Position numbers and translations under genes: made by a program. DNA of 64,000 bases from Bacteroidales bacterium (GTDB lineage: Bacteria; Bacteroidota; Bacteroidia; Bacteroidales; UBA932), in contig SUYU01000011.1 of NCBI GenBank assembly GCA_015060245.1, forward strand, positions 1 to 64,000, read 5' to 3'. The notes under the pieces are model-generated. The model was given only the letters and a program-made list of their open reading frames with translations, was not told the DNA's origin and made no database searches. Within the stretch, counting starts at the first letter, position 1. Each line of letters starts with the position of its first letter. Positions 26,543 through 36,532 of this stretch are shown here, piece after piece.

Positions 26543-26642
26543 GAGGCTGACTCAAAAGTCATCTTTATGAATGGTAAATTCCTGTTGGAGTATTCTCCGG
26601 CGGGGATTTGTTGTAAATGGAGAGACCTTTTGGGGCAGCCTC
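26543..26642. repeat. MITE-like 100-bp element with imperfect terminal inverted repeats
   Basis: The left end reads GAGGCTGACTCAAAAG and the reverse complement of the right end reads GAGGCTGCCCCAAAAG, agreeing at 14 of 16 bases. The ends resemble the GAGGCTG-type inverted repeats of insertion sequences common in Bacteroidota. There is no coding capacity inside; a GGAG-TATT-CTCC hairpin lies in the middle. No target-site duplication is visible. It sits between the small peptide gene and the hutU promoter. Confidence 0.5.
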
Positions 26643-26658
26643 TGCTGTTATATGATTC

Positions 26659-26689
26659 TTGCTCTCTTCTCATTTTTTTTATACCTTTG
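26659..26689 (+). promoter_or_regulatory. Promoter of hutU
   Basis: TACCTTTG at 26682-26689 with a near-consensus -33 (CTTG, ending at 26661) at 20 bases spacing. It lies just beyond the inverted-repeat element, about 40 bases before the hutU start. Confidence 0.55.
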
Positions 26690-26729
26690 TTAGGTTTGCT
26701 TTAGAATAACAACAAAAAACAATATAATC

Positions 26730-28823
26730 ATGACAATTGATAATGAGATTCTCAATTTCAGAAATGAAATATTAGAGGGAATTCCGGCTCAAATTCCCCA
26801 GGCAAAGGCTTATGACAAGAGTGTTAACCATGCTCCAAAAAGAAAGGATATTCTAACGCTTCAGGAGAAGAGGCTTGCATTGAAGAATGCCTTGAGATAT
26901 TTTCCAAAGGAGCAGCATGCAGCCCTGGCACCGGAGTTTGCCAAGGAGTTGGAGGAGTATGGCCGCATATACATGTACAGATACAGGCCAAGTTACAAGA
27001 TTACAGCACGTTCAATTTATGATTTTCCGCATAAAAGCACCCAGGCTGCAGCAATTATGCTCATGTTGAGCAATAATCTTGACCATGCAGTGGCGCAGCA
27101 TCCGCATGAACTCATTACCTATGGCGGAAATGGTGCGGCTTTCCAGAACTGGGCGCAGTACAGGCTTACAATGCAGTATCTTGCAACCATGACCGATGAG
27201 CAGACACTTGTGCTCTATTCGGGTCACCCGCTCGGATTGTTCCCTTCACATAAAGATGCTCCAAGGCTTATCGTTACAAACGGTATGGTAATTCCAAACT
27301 ACTCAAGCAAGGACCATTGGGAGAAGTTCAATGCACTTGGCGTTTCGCAGTATGGCCAGATGACCGCCGGATCGTTCATGTATATCGGTCCGCAGGGCAT
27401 TGTGCATGGAACAACCATCACTCTTCTCAATGCTGCAAGGATGCAGGATGTGCGTGCGGCGCAGGCTGGTGAGAAGGCAGAGGAAAATGGCGCTGTCGGG
27501 AAGAGGAAGAGCAAACTCTTTATAAGTTCAGGATTGGGAGGAATGTCGGGAGCGCAGCCCAAAGCGGCAGTCATTGCAGGTATGGTAGGTGTGATTGCAG
27601 AGGTCAATGAGAAGGCCATAAATACACGCCATTCGCAAGGTTGGGTAGATGAGGTTTACGCCAATCTTGATGAACTCCTTGCAAGGGTAAAAGTTGCGGT
27701 TGAAAATGGAGAGTCCGTTTCAATAGCATACCACGGCAATGTTGTGGATTTGTGGGAACGTCTTGCCAATGAGAATATAAAGGTTGATTTGGGCTCTGAC
27801 CAGAGTTCGCTGCACAATCCTTGGGCAGGTGGCTACTATCCTGTTGGATATACTTTTGAGCAGAGCAATGAAATGATGGCAAATGAGCCTGAGAGGTTCA
27901 AGGAGTGTGTTCAGGAGAGTCTTCGCCGACAGGTGGCTGCAATCAACAAACTTGCTGCAAAGGGAATGTATTTCTTTGATTATGGCAATGCCTTCCTTTT
28001 GGAGTCATCACGTGCGGGTGCCGATATCTTCAATCCCGGGGCTGATGCAAATACACAGGATACCGAGCATTTCAGAAAATTCAAATACCCATCATATGTC
28101 CAGGATATCATGGGCCCTTTGTTCTTCGATTACGGCTTTGGTCCGTACCGTTGGGTATGTACCTCTTCAAAGCCTGAGGATCTGGCATATACCGACAAAC
28201 TTGCTGCAGATGTGCTTGAGCATATCATGAATGAGGCTCCTGAGGAGATAAAGTCGCAGTTGGCCGACAATATCCACTGGATCAAGGAGGCCGGCAAGAA
28301 CAAACTTGTTGTGGGTTCTCAGGCACGTATTCTCTATGCAGATTCGGAGGGCAGGATAAAGGTTGCCCTTGCGATGAACAATGCAATCCGTGAAGGCAAG
28401 ATAAGTGCGCCTATTGTGCTTGGAAGGGACCATCACGATGTTTCGGGAACAGACTCTCCATACAGGGAGACCTCAAACATTTATGACGGTTCAAACCTTA
28501 CTGCAGATATGGCCGTGCATAATGTTATAGGTGATTCGTTCCGTGGTGCCACCTGGGTATCAATTCACAACGGCGGCGGCGTAGGCTGGGGAGAGGTTAT
28601 GAACGGCGGCTTCGGAATGGTGATTGACGGGTCGGAAGATGCGGAGAGAAGGATAAAGGAGATGCTTTTGTGGGATGTGAACAACGGCATTGCAAGACGC
28701 AGTTGGGCGCGCAATAAAGGGGCAATGTTTGCGATTCAGAGAGAGATGGATAGAACCCCTGGACTGAAAGTTACCGTTCCATCTGTAGCGGATGATGATT
28801 TAATTGACACTATTATTCTATAG
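26730..28823 (+). CDS. hutU: Urocanate hydratase
   Basis: Hydrates urocanate to 4-imidazolone-5-propionate in histidine degradation, using tightly bound NAD+ as an electrophile. The 697 residues correspond to the long Bacteroidetes form (the proteobacterial enzyme is about 555). Recognisable blocks are TYGGNGAAFQNWAQYRL, TDEQTLVLYSGHPLGLFP, the NAD-binding GLGGMSGAQPKAAVIAGM, HNPWAGGYYPVGY, and FDYGNAFLLE. No hutH, hutI or formiminotransferase gene is adjacent in the window, so the pathway partners must lie elsewhere. The next genes are mutA and mutB, which have their own -7 box. Confidence 0.9.
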   Translation: MTIDNEILNFRNEILEGIPAQIPQAKAYDKSVNHAPKRKDILTLQEKRLALKNALRYFPKEQHAALAPEFAKELEEYGRIYMYRYRPSYKITARSIYDFPHKSTQAAAIMLMLSNNLDHAVAQHPHELITYGGNGAAFQNWAQYRLTMQYLATMTDEQTLVLYSGHPLGLFPSHKDAPRLIVTNGMVIPNYSSKDHWEKFNALGVSQYGQMTAGSFMYIGPQGIVHGTTITLLNAARMQDVRAAQAGEKAEENGAVGKRKSKLFISSGLGGMSGAQPKAAVIAGMVGVIAEVNEKAINTRHSQGWVDEVYANLDELLARVKVAVENGESVSIAYHGNVVDLWERLANENIKVDLGSDQSSLHNPWAGGYYPVGYTFEQSNEMMANEPERFKECVQESLRRQVAAINKLAAKGMYFFDYGNAFLLESSRAGADIFNPGADANTQDTEHFRKFKYPSYVQDIMGPLFFDYGFGPYRWVCTSSKPEDLAYTDKLAADVLEHIMNEAPEEIKSQLADNIHWIKEAGKNKLVVGSQARILYADSEGRIKVALAMNNAIREGKISAPIVLGRDHHDVSGTDSPYRETSNIYDGSNLTADMAVHNVIGDSFRGATWVSIHNGGGVGWGEVMNGGFGMVIDGSEDAERRIKEMLLWDVNNGIARRSWARNKGAMFAIQREMDRTPGLKVTVPSVADDDLIDTIIL

Positions 28824-28838
28824 AATAGAAAAATTGTG

Positions 28839-28846
28839 TACATTTG
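28839..28846 (+). promoter_or_regulatory. Promoter -7 box for mutA-mutB
   Basis: TACATTTG matches TAnnTTTG, 16 bases after the hutU stop and 62 bases before mutA. A palindromic TTCTATAGAA lies where a -33 box would be expected; no TTTG is present there. Confidence 0.5.
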
Positions 28847-28908
28847 CATGATATTTGGACTTGAAAGAAGACTAATATTAAATATCCATTCATATAAAAA
28901 TAACCAAT

Positions 28909-30768
28909 ATGGCAGAAAAATTATTTGCTGAGTTTCCACCTGTTTCCACTGAACAATGGGAAGAGGTGATCATTAAAGATTTGAAAGGTGCCGACTACGA
29001 GAAAAAACTCGTATGGAAAACCCAAGAGGGTTTCTCTGTTCGCCCTTACTACCGTGCCGAGAACCTGCAAGGTTTGAAACATATGGGTACTGCAGCAGGC
29101 AGTTTCCCATTTGTAAGAGGTACAAAAACCAATAATGACTGGTTGATCCGTCAGGACTACTGCGCTTGCGAGGGCAACTATGCAGAGGCTAACGCACAGG
29201 CTTTGGACGGCCTTAAGAAAGGTGTAACTTCTGTAGGTTTCTGCATCGACGGCAAGAAGGCTGTTTCTGAGGCAGAGATGCAGACTTTGCTTAACGGCAT
29301 TGACCTTGCAAAAGTTGAGGTGAACTTTACAGGCTGCTGCTGCGCTACTGCAGAGATTGTAAAATCATTCTTGAGCGTGGCAAAAGGTGTTCCTGCAGAG
29401 GAGTTGAGAGCATCATTCGACTTTGATCCTCTAAGAGTCCTCAACCAGACAGGTGCTTTCTGTTCAGACAAATCAATGGACCAGTTGAAAGAGGTTGTTG
29501 AGGCTGTCAAGGATTATCCAAGAATCAGAGTGATTGGTGTTGAGGCTTACTCATTCAACGATGCTGGTGCAAGCAGCGTACAGGAACTTGCTTTCGGCCT
29601 TGCTATGGGTAGCGAGTACATGAACAAACTTGTTGAGGCAGGTGTATCTCCTGACGAGGCTGCAAAACGTATCAAATTTACATTTGCAGTTGGTTCAACA
29701 TACTTCATGGAGATTGCAAAATTCCGTGCAGCACGTCTATTGTGGGCAAACATCGTGAAGGCTTACGGTGCAGAGTGCGAGTGCAGCCAGAAGATGAAGG
29801 TTCACGCTGTAACAAGCGAGTGGAACCAGACAGTTTACGATTCATACGTTAATATGCTAAGAGGTACAACAGAGGCTATGAGTGCTACAATCGCAGGTGT
29901 AGATTCTCTTGAGGTACTTCCATTCGACTATACTTACAACAAACCAAACGAGTTCGGTAACCGTATTGCAAGAAACGTGCAGATGCTTTTGAAAGAGGAG
30001 TGTCACTTTGACAAGGTTATTGACCCTGCTGCAGGTTCATACTTCATCGAGAACCTTACAGAGTCAATCATTGACGCTGCTTGGGCATTGTTCGGCAAAG
30101 TTGAGCAGGAGGGTGGTTATGTTGAGGCTTTCAAGGCCGGTTCAATCCAGGCTGCAATCAAAGAGACCTCTGCAAAACGTGACAAGAATATTGCAACACG
30201 TAGAGAGACTATCCTTGGTACCAACCAGTATCCTAACTTCACTGAGAAGGTTAATGAGGAGGTTACTCTTGACATCGTTACAAGAAAACCTGCTCCTGAG
30301 GTTTCAGGTGCAATGGTTGGCCAGCCTCTTGAGAAATACAGAGGTGCACAGGCTTTCGAGGCTATGCGCTACACTACAGACAAGAGCGGCAAACAGCCTG
30401 TTGCATTCATGGTAACCTATGGTAACTTGGCTATGTGCCGTGCAAGAGCACAGTTCTCATGCAACTTCTTTGCTGTTGCAGGTTTCAAAGTTGTTGACAA
30501 CAACCGTTTTGCAACTGCAGAAGAGGGTGTTAAGGCAGCATTGGAGGCTAATGCAGATATCATCGTGGCTTGTTCTTCAGATGATGAGTACGCAGAGAGC
30601 GTTCCTCAAATTGCATCTTTGGTAGGCGACAAGGCAATTGTAGTAGTTGCCGGTGACCCTGCATGCAAAGCAGATCTTGAGGCTAAAGGAATCACTAACT
30701 TCATCAACGTTAAGAGCAACGTGCTTGAGACATTAAAGGATTATCAAACTAAACTTGGTATTAAATAA
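28909..30768 (+). CDS. mutA: Methylmalonyl-CoA mutase small subunit
   Basis: The non-catalytic beta subunit of the heterodimeric adenosylcobalamin-dependent mutase that interconverts succinyl-CoA and (R)-methylmalonyl-CoA, the rearrangement of the succinate-to-propionate route. At 619 residues it has the mutase barrel ([19 protein letters not shown] at the start, [17 protein letters not shown] in the middle). The C-terminal cobalamin-like domain ([16 protein letters not shown]) lacks the DxHxxG cobalamin ligand, as expected for the small subunit. Codon use is much more biased than in neighbouring genes, which suggests high expression. It ends two bases before the mutB start. Confidence 0.95.
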   Translation: MAEKLFAEFPPVSTEQWEEVIIKDLKGADYEKKLVWKTQEGFSVRPYYRAENLQGLKHMGTAAGSFPFVRGTKTNNDWLIRQDYCACEGNYAEANAQALDGLKKGVTSVGFCIDGKKAVSEAEMQTLLNGIDLAKVEVNFTGCCCATAEIVKSFLSVAKGVPAEELRASFDFDPLRVLNQTGAFCSDKSMDQLKEVVEAVKDYPRIRVIGVEAYSFNDAGASSVQELAFGLAMGSEYMNKLVEAGVSPDEAAKRIKFTFAVGSTYFMEIAKFRAARLLWANIVKAYGAECECSQKMKVHAVTSEWNQTVYDSYVNMLRGTTEAMSATIAGVDSLEVLPFDYTYNKPNEFGNRIARNVQMLLKEECHFDKVIDPAAGSYFIENLTESIIDAAWALFGKVEQEGGYVEAFKAGSIQAAIKETSAKRDKNIATRRETILGTNQYPNFTEKVNEEVTLDIVTRKPAPEVSGAMVGQPLEKYRGAQAFEAMRYTTDKSGKQPVAFMVTYGNLAMCRARAQFSCNFFAVAGFKVVDNNRFATAEEGVKAALEANADIIVACSSDDEYAESVPQIASLVGDKAIVVVAGDPACKADLEAKGITNFINVKSNVLETLKDYQTKLGIK

Positions 30769-30770
30769 TT

Positions 30771-32900
30771 ATGCGTCCGAATTTTTCAGAACTAAAATAT
30801 AACGGAGCCGCTGCTTGCTCAAAAATTGAGAACAACGAGTGGGTGACTCCAGAAAAGATTGTTGTAAAGACAAATTACAACGAGTCTGATTTGGAAGGGT
30901 TTGAACATTTGAACTATGCCGCTGGTATAGCACCTTTCCTTCGTGGTCCATACAGCACAATGTATGTACAAAAACCTTGGACTATCCGTCAGTATGCAGG
31001 TTTCTCTACTGCTGAGGAGTCAAATGCTTTCTACAGAAGAAACTTGGCAGCAGGCCAGAAAGGTTTGTCAGTTGCTTTTGACTTGGCTACACACCGTGGA
31101 TACGATGCAGATCACCCAAGAGTAGTTGGTGACGTAGGCAAAGCAGGTGTATCTATCTGTTCAGTTGAGGATATGAAGATTCTGTTTGACCAGATTCCTC
31201 TTAACAAGATGTCTGTTTCAATGACAATGAACGGTGCCGTTCTTCCTATTATGGCATTCTACATTGTTGCAGGTTTGGAGCAGGGCGCAAAACTTGAGGA
31301 GATGGCAGGTACTATCCAGAATGATATCCTTAAGGAGTTCATGGTGCGTAACACATATATCTACCCACCGGAGTTCTCTATGAGAATCATTGGCGATATC
31401 TTCGCTTACACTTCTAAATATATGCCTAAGTTCAACTCAATCTCTATCTCAGGTTACCACATGCAGGAGGCTGGTGCAACCAACGATATCGAGATGGCAT
31501 ATACTTTGGCCGACGGTCTTGAGTATTTGAGAACCGGTATCAAAGCCGGCATTTCAGTAGATGCTTTCGCTCCACGTTTGTCATTCTTCTGGGCAATCGG
31601 TATGAACCACTTCATGGAGATTGCAAAGATGCGTGCTGCCAGAATGATCTGGGCTAAATTGGTAAGCCAGTTCAACCCTCAGAACCCTAAATCATTGTCA
31701 TTGAGAACCCACTGTCAGACTTCAGGTTGGTCACTAACTGAGCAGGATCCGTTCAACAACGTTGCAAGAACATGTATCGAGGCTATGGGTGCCGCTCTTG
31801 GTCACACCCAGTCACTCCATACAAATGCTTTGGATGAGGCTATCGCACTTCCTACAGACTTCTCTGCACGTATTGCACGTAACACTCAGATTTACATTCA
31901 GGAGGAGACTAACGTATGCCGTTCAATTGACCCTTGGGCAGGTTCATACTACATTGAGTCTCTAACCAACGAGTTGGCTCAGAAGGCTTGGGCTCACATC
32001 CAGGAGGTTGAGGCTCTTGGCGGTATGGCTAAAGCAATCGAGACAGGTATTCCTAAACTAAGAATTGAGGAGGCTGCTGCACGTAAGCAGGCAAGAATTG
32101 ACTCTGGTGAGGATACAATCGTGGGTATCAACAAATACAGATTGGAGAAAGAGGATCCAATTGAGATCCTTGATGTTGACAACGCAAAAGTACGTGAGCA
32201 ACAGATCCAGAGACTTAAAGAACTTAGAGCCAACCGTGATAATGCAAAAGTACAGGAGTGCTTGGCAGCAATCACAGAGGCTGTAAGAAACAAAACCGGC
32301 AACTTGTTGGAACTTGCTGTTGAGGCAGCAAAGAACCGTGCATCATTGGGTGAGATCTCAGATGCTTGCGAGGCAGTTGTTGGCAGATATAAAGCAGTTA
32401 TCCGTATGAATACAGGTGTATACTCTTCAGAGGTTAAGAACGATTCTGAGTTCGAGAAAGCAAAAGAGATGGTTGCAGCATTCGCTAAGAAAGAGGGCCG
32501 TCAACCACGTATCATGATTGCAAAACTTGGTCAGGACGGTCACGACCGTGGTGCAAAAGTTGTGGCAACCGGTTATGCAGACTGTGGATTTGACGTAGAT
32601 ATGGGTCCTTTGTTCCAGACTCCTGAGGAGGCTGCAAAACAGGCTGTTGAGAATGACGTTCACATTGTTGGTGTATCTTCATTGGCAGCAGGTCACAAGA
32701 CTTTGGTTCCTCAAATCATTGAGGAGTTGAAGAGATTGGGCCGCGAGGATATCATTGTAGTGGCTGGTGGTGTAATCCCTGCTCAAGACTATGATGTTCT
32801 TTACAAAGCCGGTGCAGCAGCAATCTTTGGCCCTGGTACTCCAATCGCTTATGCTACCATTAAGATGATGGAGATGCTTAACCAGAAATTTGAGGACTAA
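30771..32900 (+). CDS. mutB: Methylmalonyl-CoA mutase large (catalytic) subunit
   Basis: The catalytic alpha subunit, 709 residues. The TIM-barrel region contains [19 protein letters not shown] and [15 protein letters not shown], the classic substrate-channel blocks. The C-terminal cobalamin domain has the ligand motif [11 protein letters not shown] (about residues 585-595), where the histidine replaces the base of adenosylcobalamin. It is the second gene of a two-gene operon and is followed by an intrinsic terminator. Codon bias matches mutA. No epimerase, decarboxylase or MeaB-type chaperone gene lies alongside. Confidence 0.96.
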   Translation: MRPNFSELKYNGAAACSKIENNEWVTPEKIVVKTNYNESDLEGFEHLNYAAGIAPFLRGPYSTMYVQKPWTIRQYAGFSTAEESNAFYRRNLAAGQKGLSVAFDLATHRGYDADHPRVVGDVGKAGVSICSVEDMKILFDQIPLNKMSVSMTMNGAVLPIMAFYIVAGLEQGAKLEEMAGTIQNDILKEFMVRNTYIYPPEFSMRIIGDIFAYTSKYMPKFNSISISGYHMQEAGATNDIEMAYTLADGLEYLRTGIKAGISVDAFAPRLSFFWAIGMNHFMEIAKMRAARMIWAKLVSQFNPQNPKSLSLRTHCQTSGWSLTEQDPFNNVARTCIEAMGAALGHTQSLHTNALDEAIALPTDFSARIARNTQIYIQEETNVCRSIDPWAGSYYIESLTNELAQKAWAHIQEVEALGGMAKAIETGIPKLRIEEAAARKQARIDSGEDTIVGINKYRLEKEDPIEILDVDNAKVREQQIQRLKELRANRDNAKVQECLAAITEAVRNKTGNLLELAVEAAKNRASLGEISDACEAVVGRYKAVIRMNTGVYSSEVKNDSEFEKAKEMVAAFAKKEGRQPRIMIAKLGQDGHDRGAKVVATGYADCGFDVDMGPLFQTPEEAAKQAVENDVHIVGVSSLAAGHKTLVPQIIEELKRLGREDIIVVAGGVIPAQDYDVLYKAGAAAIFGPGTPIAYATIKMMEMLNQKFED

Positions 32901-32952
32901 TTGCTCCTGACTTATTTTAAGAAAGGGGGCCGTTGGTTCCATATACAGAAGA

Positions 32953-32985
32953 AGGGTTGACTTTCAGGGTCAGCCCTTTTTTTTT
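32953..32985 (+). terminator. Intrinsic terminator of mutA-mutB
   Basis: AGGGTTGAC pairs with GTCAGCCCT (9 bp, one G-U), 7-base loop, followed by a run of T residues; 52 bases after the mutB stop. Confidence 0.85.
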
Positions 32986-33045
32986 ACGCAAATTTCTGCC
33001 ACTATCTGACCGTCGGCACATAAAACAGCATATCGTTTCCTAAAT

Positions 33046-33076
33046 TTTGTATTATTGCAATTTATTCATAAATTTG
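33046..33076 (+). promoter_or_regulatory. Promoter of the leu operon
   Basis: TTTG (33046-33049), a 19-base spacer, and TAAATTTG (33069-33076): full consensus. Transcription should start near 33082, directly ahead of the leader peptide and about 335 nt before leuA. Confidence 0.82.
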
Positions 33077-33098
33077 CTCCCCTAAAAATGGAGAATAT

Positions 33099-33152
33099 AT
33101 GATTTACCGTCTACGACTGCTGGATTCTTTGCAACTGTTGCTCAATGTTTAG
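33099..33152 (+). CDS. leuL: Leucine-rich leader peptide of the leu operon
   Basis: A 17-codon frame translating to MIYRLRLLDSLQLLLNV, with leucine at positions 5, 7, 8, 11, 13, 14 and 15, so 7 of 17 residues are leucine. A GGAG at 33090-33093 precedes the ATG by 5 bases. It begins about 17 nt into the predicted transcript of leuA-leuC-leuD-leuB, and its TAG stop (33150-33152) directly abuts the antiterminator strand at 33153. This is the layout of a ribosome-mediated attenuator: ribosomes stall on leucine codons when charged leucyl-tRNA is scarce. The peptide itself probably has no function. Confidence 0.78.
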   Translation: MIYRLRLLDSLQLLLNV

Positions 33153-33238
33153 TTGGGAGGGGCTGTCGTATGTATTTGTTATTAAGGTAATTTGATATAA
33201 ATGTGCAGGTGCTCCCAATATGTTTGGGGGCACTTTTT
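33153..33238 (+). promoter_or_regulatory. leu attenuator: antiterminator strand and intrinsic terminator
   Basis: The terminator is GTGCTCCCAA (33209-33218) paired with TTGGGGGCAC (33224-33233), 10 bp with one G-U and a 5-base loop, followed by T5. The competing strand TTGGGAG (33153-33159) is perfectly complementary to CTCCCAA (33212-33218) in the terminator's left arm, extendable by one G-U pair. A ribosome that finishes the leader peptide at 33152 would cover 33153-33159, so the terminator forms. A ribosome stalled at leucine codons leaves this strand free to form the antiterminator. Pairings are seen directly; the mechanism follows established attenuation logic. Confidence 0.8.
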
Positions 33239-33308
33239 ATGTGTCCGTTCCCCGGATCTTGAAGTGCAGAAGTGCAATAGCGCACAAAAAAATGATTAAG
33301 CGCCGGAG

Positions 33309-33333
33309 GGAGTGCCGCAATGAGAAGCACTCC
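33309..33333 (+). other. Hairpin in the leuA 5' region
   Basis: GGAGTGC pairs with GCACTCC around an 11-base loop, between the attenuator and leuA. The rest of 33239-33417 has no frame with support. Possible mRNA processing or stability element. Confidence 0.35.
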
Positions 33334-33417
33334 AATGGAGCAAGAGAAGAGTGATGCAGTGGGGCAGCGGGATACAAAATTTGAAAAAAGAGTATATTTA
33401 AAAGATAGAATTAAATT

Positions 33418-34914
33418 ATGGACCAGAAAATTTACGTCTTTGACACCACTTTGAGAGACGGTGAGCAAGTGCCGGGATGTCAACTTAATACTATTGAAAA
33501 GATTGAGTTGGCCAAAAGTCTTGAGGCATTGAATGTTGATGTTATAGAGTGCGGATTCCCGGTTTCAAGCCCAGGTGATTTCAACTCTGTAGTTGAGATT
33601 TCAAAAAATGTAACCAATGCAACAATATGTGCCCTAACCCGTGCGGTAGAGCGCGATATTGAGGTTGCAGCAGAGGCTTTGCATTATGCGAAAAGGGGAA
33701 GGATACATACAGGTATTGGAACTTCGGATTCACATATACGATATAAATTCAATTCAAACAGGGAGGAGATTATTGAGCGCGCTGTTAAGGCTGTAAAGTA
33801 TGCGCGCAGATTTGTGGATGATGTTGAGTTTTATGCCGAAGATGCCGGACGAACCGACAACGAGTATCTTGCAAGAGTCGTTGAGGCTGTAATTGCAGCA
33901 GGTGCCACTGTAGTGAATATTCCTGATACAACAGGATACTGTACGCCTTGGGAGTATGGAGAGAAGATCAAATATCTTATAAACAATGTTCCCAATGCCG
34001 ACAAGGCCATATTGAGTACCCACTGCCATAATGATCTTGGTATGGCTACAGCAAATACAATATCGGGAGTCATGAATGGTGCCCGTCAGGTTGAGGTTAC
34101 AATCAACGGTATTGGCGAGCGTGCCGGCAATACATCCCTTGAGGAGGTTGTAATGACACTCAAGTGCAGAAAAGACCTTCCTTTCTATACAGATATTGAT
34201 GCCAAACAGATATATAAAAATTCACGCCTTGTAAGTACCCTTATGCGTATGCCTGTGCAGCCGAACAAGGCAATTGTGGGAAGAAATGCCTTTGCCCACT
34301 CTTCGGGTATCCACCAGGATGGCGTTCTCAAGAATAGGGAGAGTTATGAAATTATAGACCCTATGGATGTAGGTGTGAACGATTCTGTAATTGCACTTAC
34401 TGCAAGAAGCGGAAGGGCTGCGCTCAATCACCACTATGAGAGATTGGGCATACATCTTGCTCCGGAGGAACTTGATGTTGCATATGAAAAGTTCCTTCAA
34501 TTGGCAGATACCAAAAAGGATGTCAATGACAGTGACCTGCTCATCATTGTGGGTGTGAACCGTAACGAGGCCGCCCGTAAAATACGTCTTAAATTCCTTC
34601 AGGTAATATCGGGAAAGGGTTCGGTCCCTATGGCTACCGTAAAATTGAACATAGATGGCGAAATTTGTACTGCAACCAGCAGTGGAAATGGCCCGATAGA
34701 TGCGGCATTCACTGCTGTAAAACAGTTGGTGAACAGAAAAATTGTTGTGGAGGAGTTCTTGGTACAGGCAATAACACGCGGATCCAATGATATAGGAAAG
34801 GTTCATGTCCAGGTAGAAAACAGGGGTAACCTTTACTACGGATTCTCTGCAAATACAGATATCATCACAGCCTCTGTTGAGGCATTTGTAGATGCAATAT
34901 CAAAATTTATCTAA
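33418..34914 (+). CDS. leuA: 2-isopropylmalate synthase
   Basis: Condenses acetyl-CoA with 2-oxoisovalerate, the committed step of leucine synthesis. In 498 residues the HMGL-type barrel begins with the metal/substrate motif [12 protein letters not shown] (about 9-20), contains [16 protein letters not shown] (metal-binding histidines about 203-205) and the GAGNTSLEE-like segment [12 protein letters not shown]. The C-terminal ~120 residues form the regulatory domain where leucine binds. The start ATG follows AAAAGATAGA without a strong Shine-Dalgarno sequence. It is the first structural gene after the leucine attenuator, so feedback at the enzyme and attenuation at the mRNA probably act together. 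Related citramalate or homocitrate synthases are less likely given leuC, leuD and leuB downstream. Confidence 0.95.
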   Translation: MDQKIYVFDTTLRDGEQVPGCQLNTIEKIELAKSLEALNVDVIECGFPVSSPGDFNSVVEISKNVTNATICALTRAVERDIEVAAEALHYAKRGRIHTGIGTSDSHIRYKFNSNREEIIERAVKAVKYARRFVDDVEFYAEDAGRTDNEYLARVVEAVIAAGATVVNIPDTTGYCTPWEYGEKIKYLINNVPNADKAILSTHCHNDLGMATANTISGVMNGARQVEVTINGIGERAGNTSLEEVVMTLKCRKDLPFYTDIDAKQIYKNSRLVSTLMRMPVQPNKAIVGRNAFAHSSGIHQDGVLKNRESYEIIDPMDVGVNDSVIALTARSGRAALNHHYERLGIHLAPEELDVAYEKFLQLADTKKDVNDSDLLIIVGVNRNEAARKIRLKFLQVISGKGSVPMATVKLNIDGEICTATSSGNGPIDAAFTAVKQLVNRKIVVEEFLVQAITRGSNDIGKVHVQVENRGNLYYGFSANTDIITASVEAFVDAISKFI

Positions 34915-34970
34915 ATACAAGTTTGAATTGGTCAGGAGATTTTTCTGCCTGATTTAAAATAACTGTAATA

Positions 34971-36404
34971 ATGGCAAAGACACTATTTGATAAAATATGG
35001 GAGGCCCATGTTGTCCAGGAACTTGAGAATGGACCTACCCAACTCTATATTGACCGGCATTTTATTCATGAGGTAACCTCGCCACAGGCTTTTGGGGGGC
35101 TCGACAAAAGGGGAATAAAGGTATTCCGTCCGGACCAGACATTTGCAACATGTGACCACAACACTCCCACCCTCAATCAGGACAAACCGATTGAGGACCC
35201 CTCATGCAGAGTGCCAATAGAGACATTGGCGGCAAACTGCAGGAACCACGATATAAGATATTTCCCTTTGAGGCATCCGTCAAACGGCATTGTGCATGTA
35301 ATAGGACCGGAGCAGGGCATAACCCAACCGGGAATGACAATAGTCTGTGGCGACAGCCATACAGCCACCCATGGTGCCTTTGGTGCCATAGCCTTTGGAA
35401 TAGGTACCTCGGAGGTGGAGATGGTGTTGGCAACTCAAACATTGCTGCAGAACAAGCCAAAACAGATGCGTATAACAGTAAACGGCAAATTGGGCAAGTG
35501 CGTTACGCCAAAGGATGTGATTCTGTATATAATATCAAAACTCGGCACAAGCGGCGGTACAGGATATTTTGTGGAGTATGCAGGTGAGGTGTTTGAAAAT
35601 ATGAGTATGGAGGGACGTATGACTGTATGCAACATGAGCATTGAGATGGGTGCAAGAGGCGGTTTTGTGGCTCCCGACACCACTACCTTCAACTATCTGC
35701 ACGGACGCAAATATGTGCTTCCTTCTGTACTATCTGCAAACGGTCAGAAGTGTGATGGTATTGCCGGAGAGTGGAATGAGGCCCAGGAGGAGGAGTTCAG
35801 GGCTTTGGTTGAAAAATGGAGCAGACTCTACTCCGATGAGGATGCAAAATTTGACAAGGAGTTCATATTTGATGGCGCCGATATAGAGCCAATGGTAACT
35901 TACGGAACCGATCCGGGCAGGGGAGTGGCAGTTACAGGAACAATTCCGGAGTGTGATGAGAGCGGCCGCAAAGGGTTGGCATATATGGGATTCGCTGCGG
36001 GAGAGAAGATGTTGGGCAAAAAGGTGGATTATGTTTTTGTAGGAAGTTGCACAAACGGCAGGATTGAGGATTTCAGGGCTTTTGCAGATTATGTCAAGGG
36101 CAAGAAGAAGGCTTCAGACGTTACCGTATGGCTTGTGCCGGGCTCAGTTGAGGTCGAACAGAAAATAGCAGATGAGGGTATAGACAAGATACTTGCCGAG
36201 GCTGGTTTTGAGTTGAGACAGCCTGGCTGTTCTGCCTGTCTGGCCATGAACGCCGACAAGGTGCCAAGCGGGGCATACTCACTCTCTACATCAAACAGGA
36301 ATTTTGAGGGACGCCAGGGACAAGGCGCAAGAACAATGCTGTGCAGTCCGATTGTGGCAGCCGCAGCAGCCGTTACAGGCGTCATTACAGATCCAAGAGA
36401 GTAG
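34971..36404 (+). CDS. leuC: 3-isopropylmalate dehydratase large subunit
   Basis: An aconitase-family subunit that, with LeuD, isomerises 2- to 3-isopropylmalate. The 477 residues match the family. [4Fe-4S] ligands are expected in the [14 protein letters not shown] segment (about residue 347) and the [10 protein letters not shown] segment (about 418 and 421). [14 protein letters not shown] is the conserved active-site block. It lies 56 bases after leuA. The following 128-base gap to leuD contains two hairpins. Confidence 0.95.
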   Translation: MAKTLFDKIWEAHVVQELENGPTQLYIDRHFIHEVTSPQAFGGLDKRGIKVFRPDQTFATCDHNTPTLNQDKPIEDPSCRVPIETLAANCRNHDIRYFPLRHPSNGIVHVIGPEQGITQPGMTIVCGDSHTATHGAFGAIAFGIGTSEVEMVLATQTLLQNKPKQMRITVNGKLGKCVTPKDVILYIISKLGTSGGTGYFVEYAGEVFENMSMEGRMTVCNMSIEMGARGGFVAPDTTTFNYLHGRKYVLPSVLSANGQKCDGIAGEWNEAQEEEFRALVEKWSRLYSDEDAKFDKEFIFDGADIEPMVTYGTDPGRGVAVTGTIPECDESGRKGLAYMGFAAGEKMLGKKVDYVFVGSCTNGRIEDFRAFADYVKGKKKASDVTVWLVPGSVEVEQKIADEGIDKILAEAGFELRQPGCSACLAMNADKVPSGAYSLSTSNRNFEGRQGQGARTMLCSPIVAAAAAVTGVITDPRE

Positions 36405-36405
36405 A

Positions 36406-36463
36406 TTTGCACCGCTGCAAAACAGAAATGCAAACCAATGCCTGCTTAAGTGTATGGCATTGG
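36406..36463 (+). other. Two hairpins in the leuC-leuD intercistronic gap
   Basis: TTTGCA-CCGC-TGCAAA (36406-36421, 6 bp, beginning right after the leuC stop) and CCAATGCC paired with GGCATTGG (36435-36463, 8 bp, 13-base loop). Neither is followed by a T-run, so they are unlikely terminators; RNA processing or differential stability of leuC and leuD messages is possible. Confidence 0.5.
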
Positions 36464-36532
36464 CACAAAATGGAAGATCAAGTGTATGATTGAAGGGCCG
36501 GTTTGTAGGGAAGAGAATAAAAAATATTGGAA

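Noticed and set aside
33145-33195. Second short frame in the leu leader (MFSWEGLSYVFVIKVI)
   Set aside because: It overlaps the end of the leucine-rich peptide, has no ribosome-binding sequence and few leucines; the 33099-33152 peptide fits the attenuator geometry far better.
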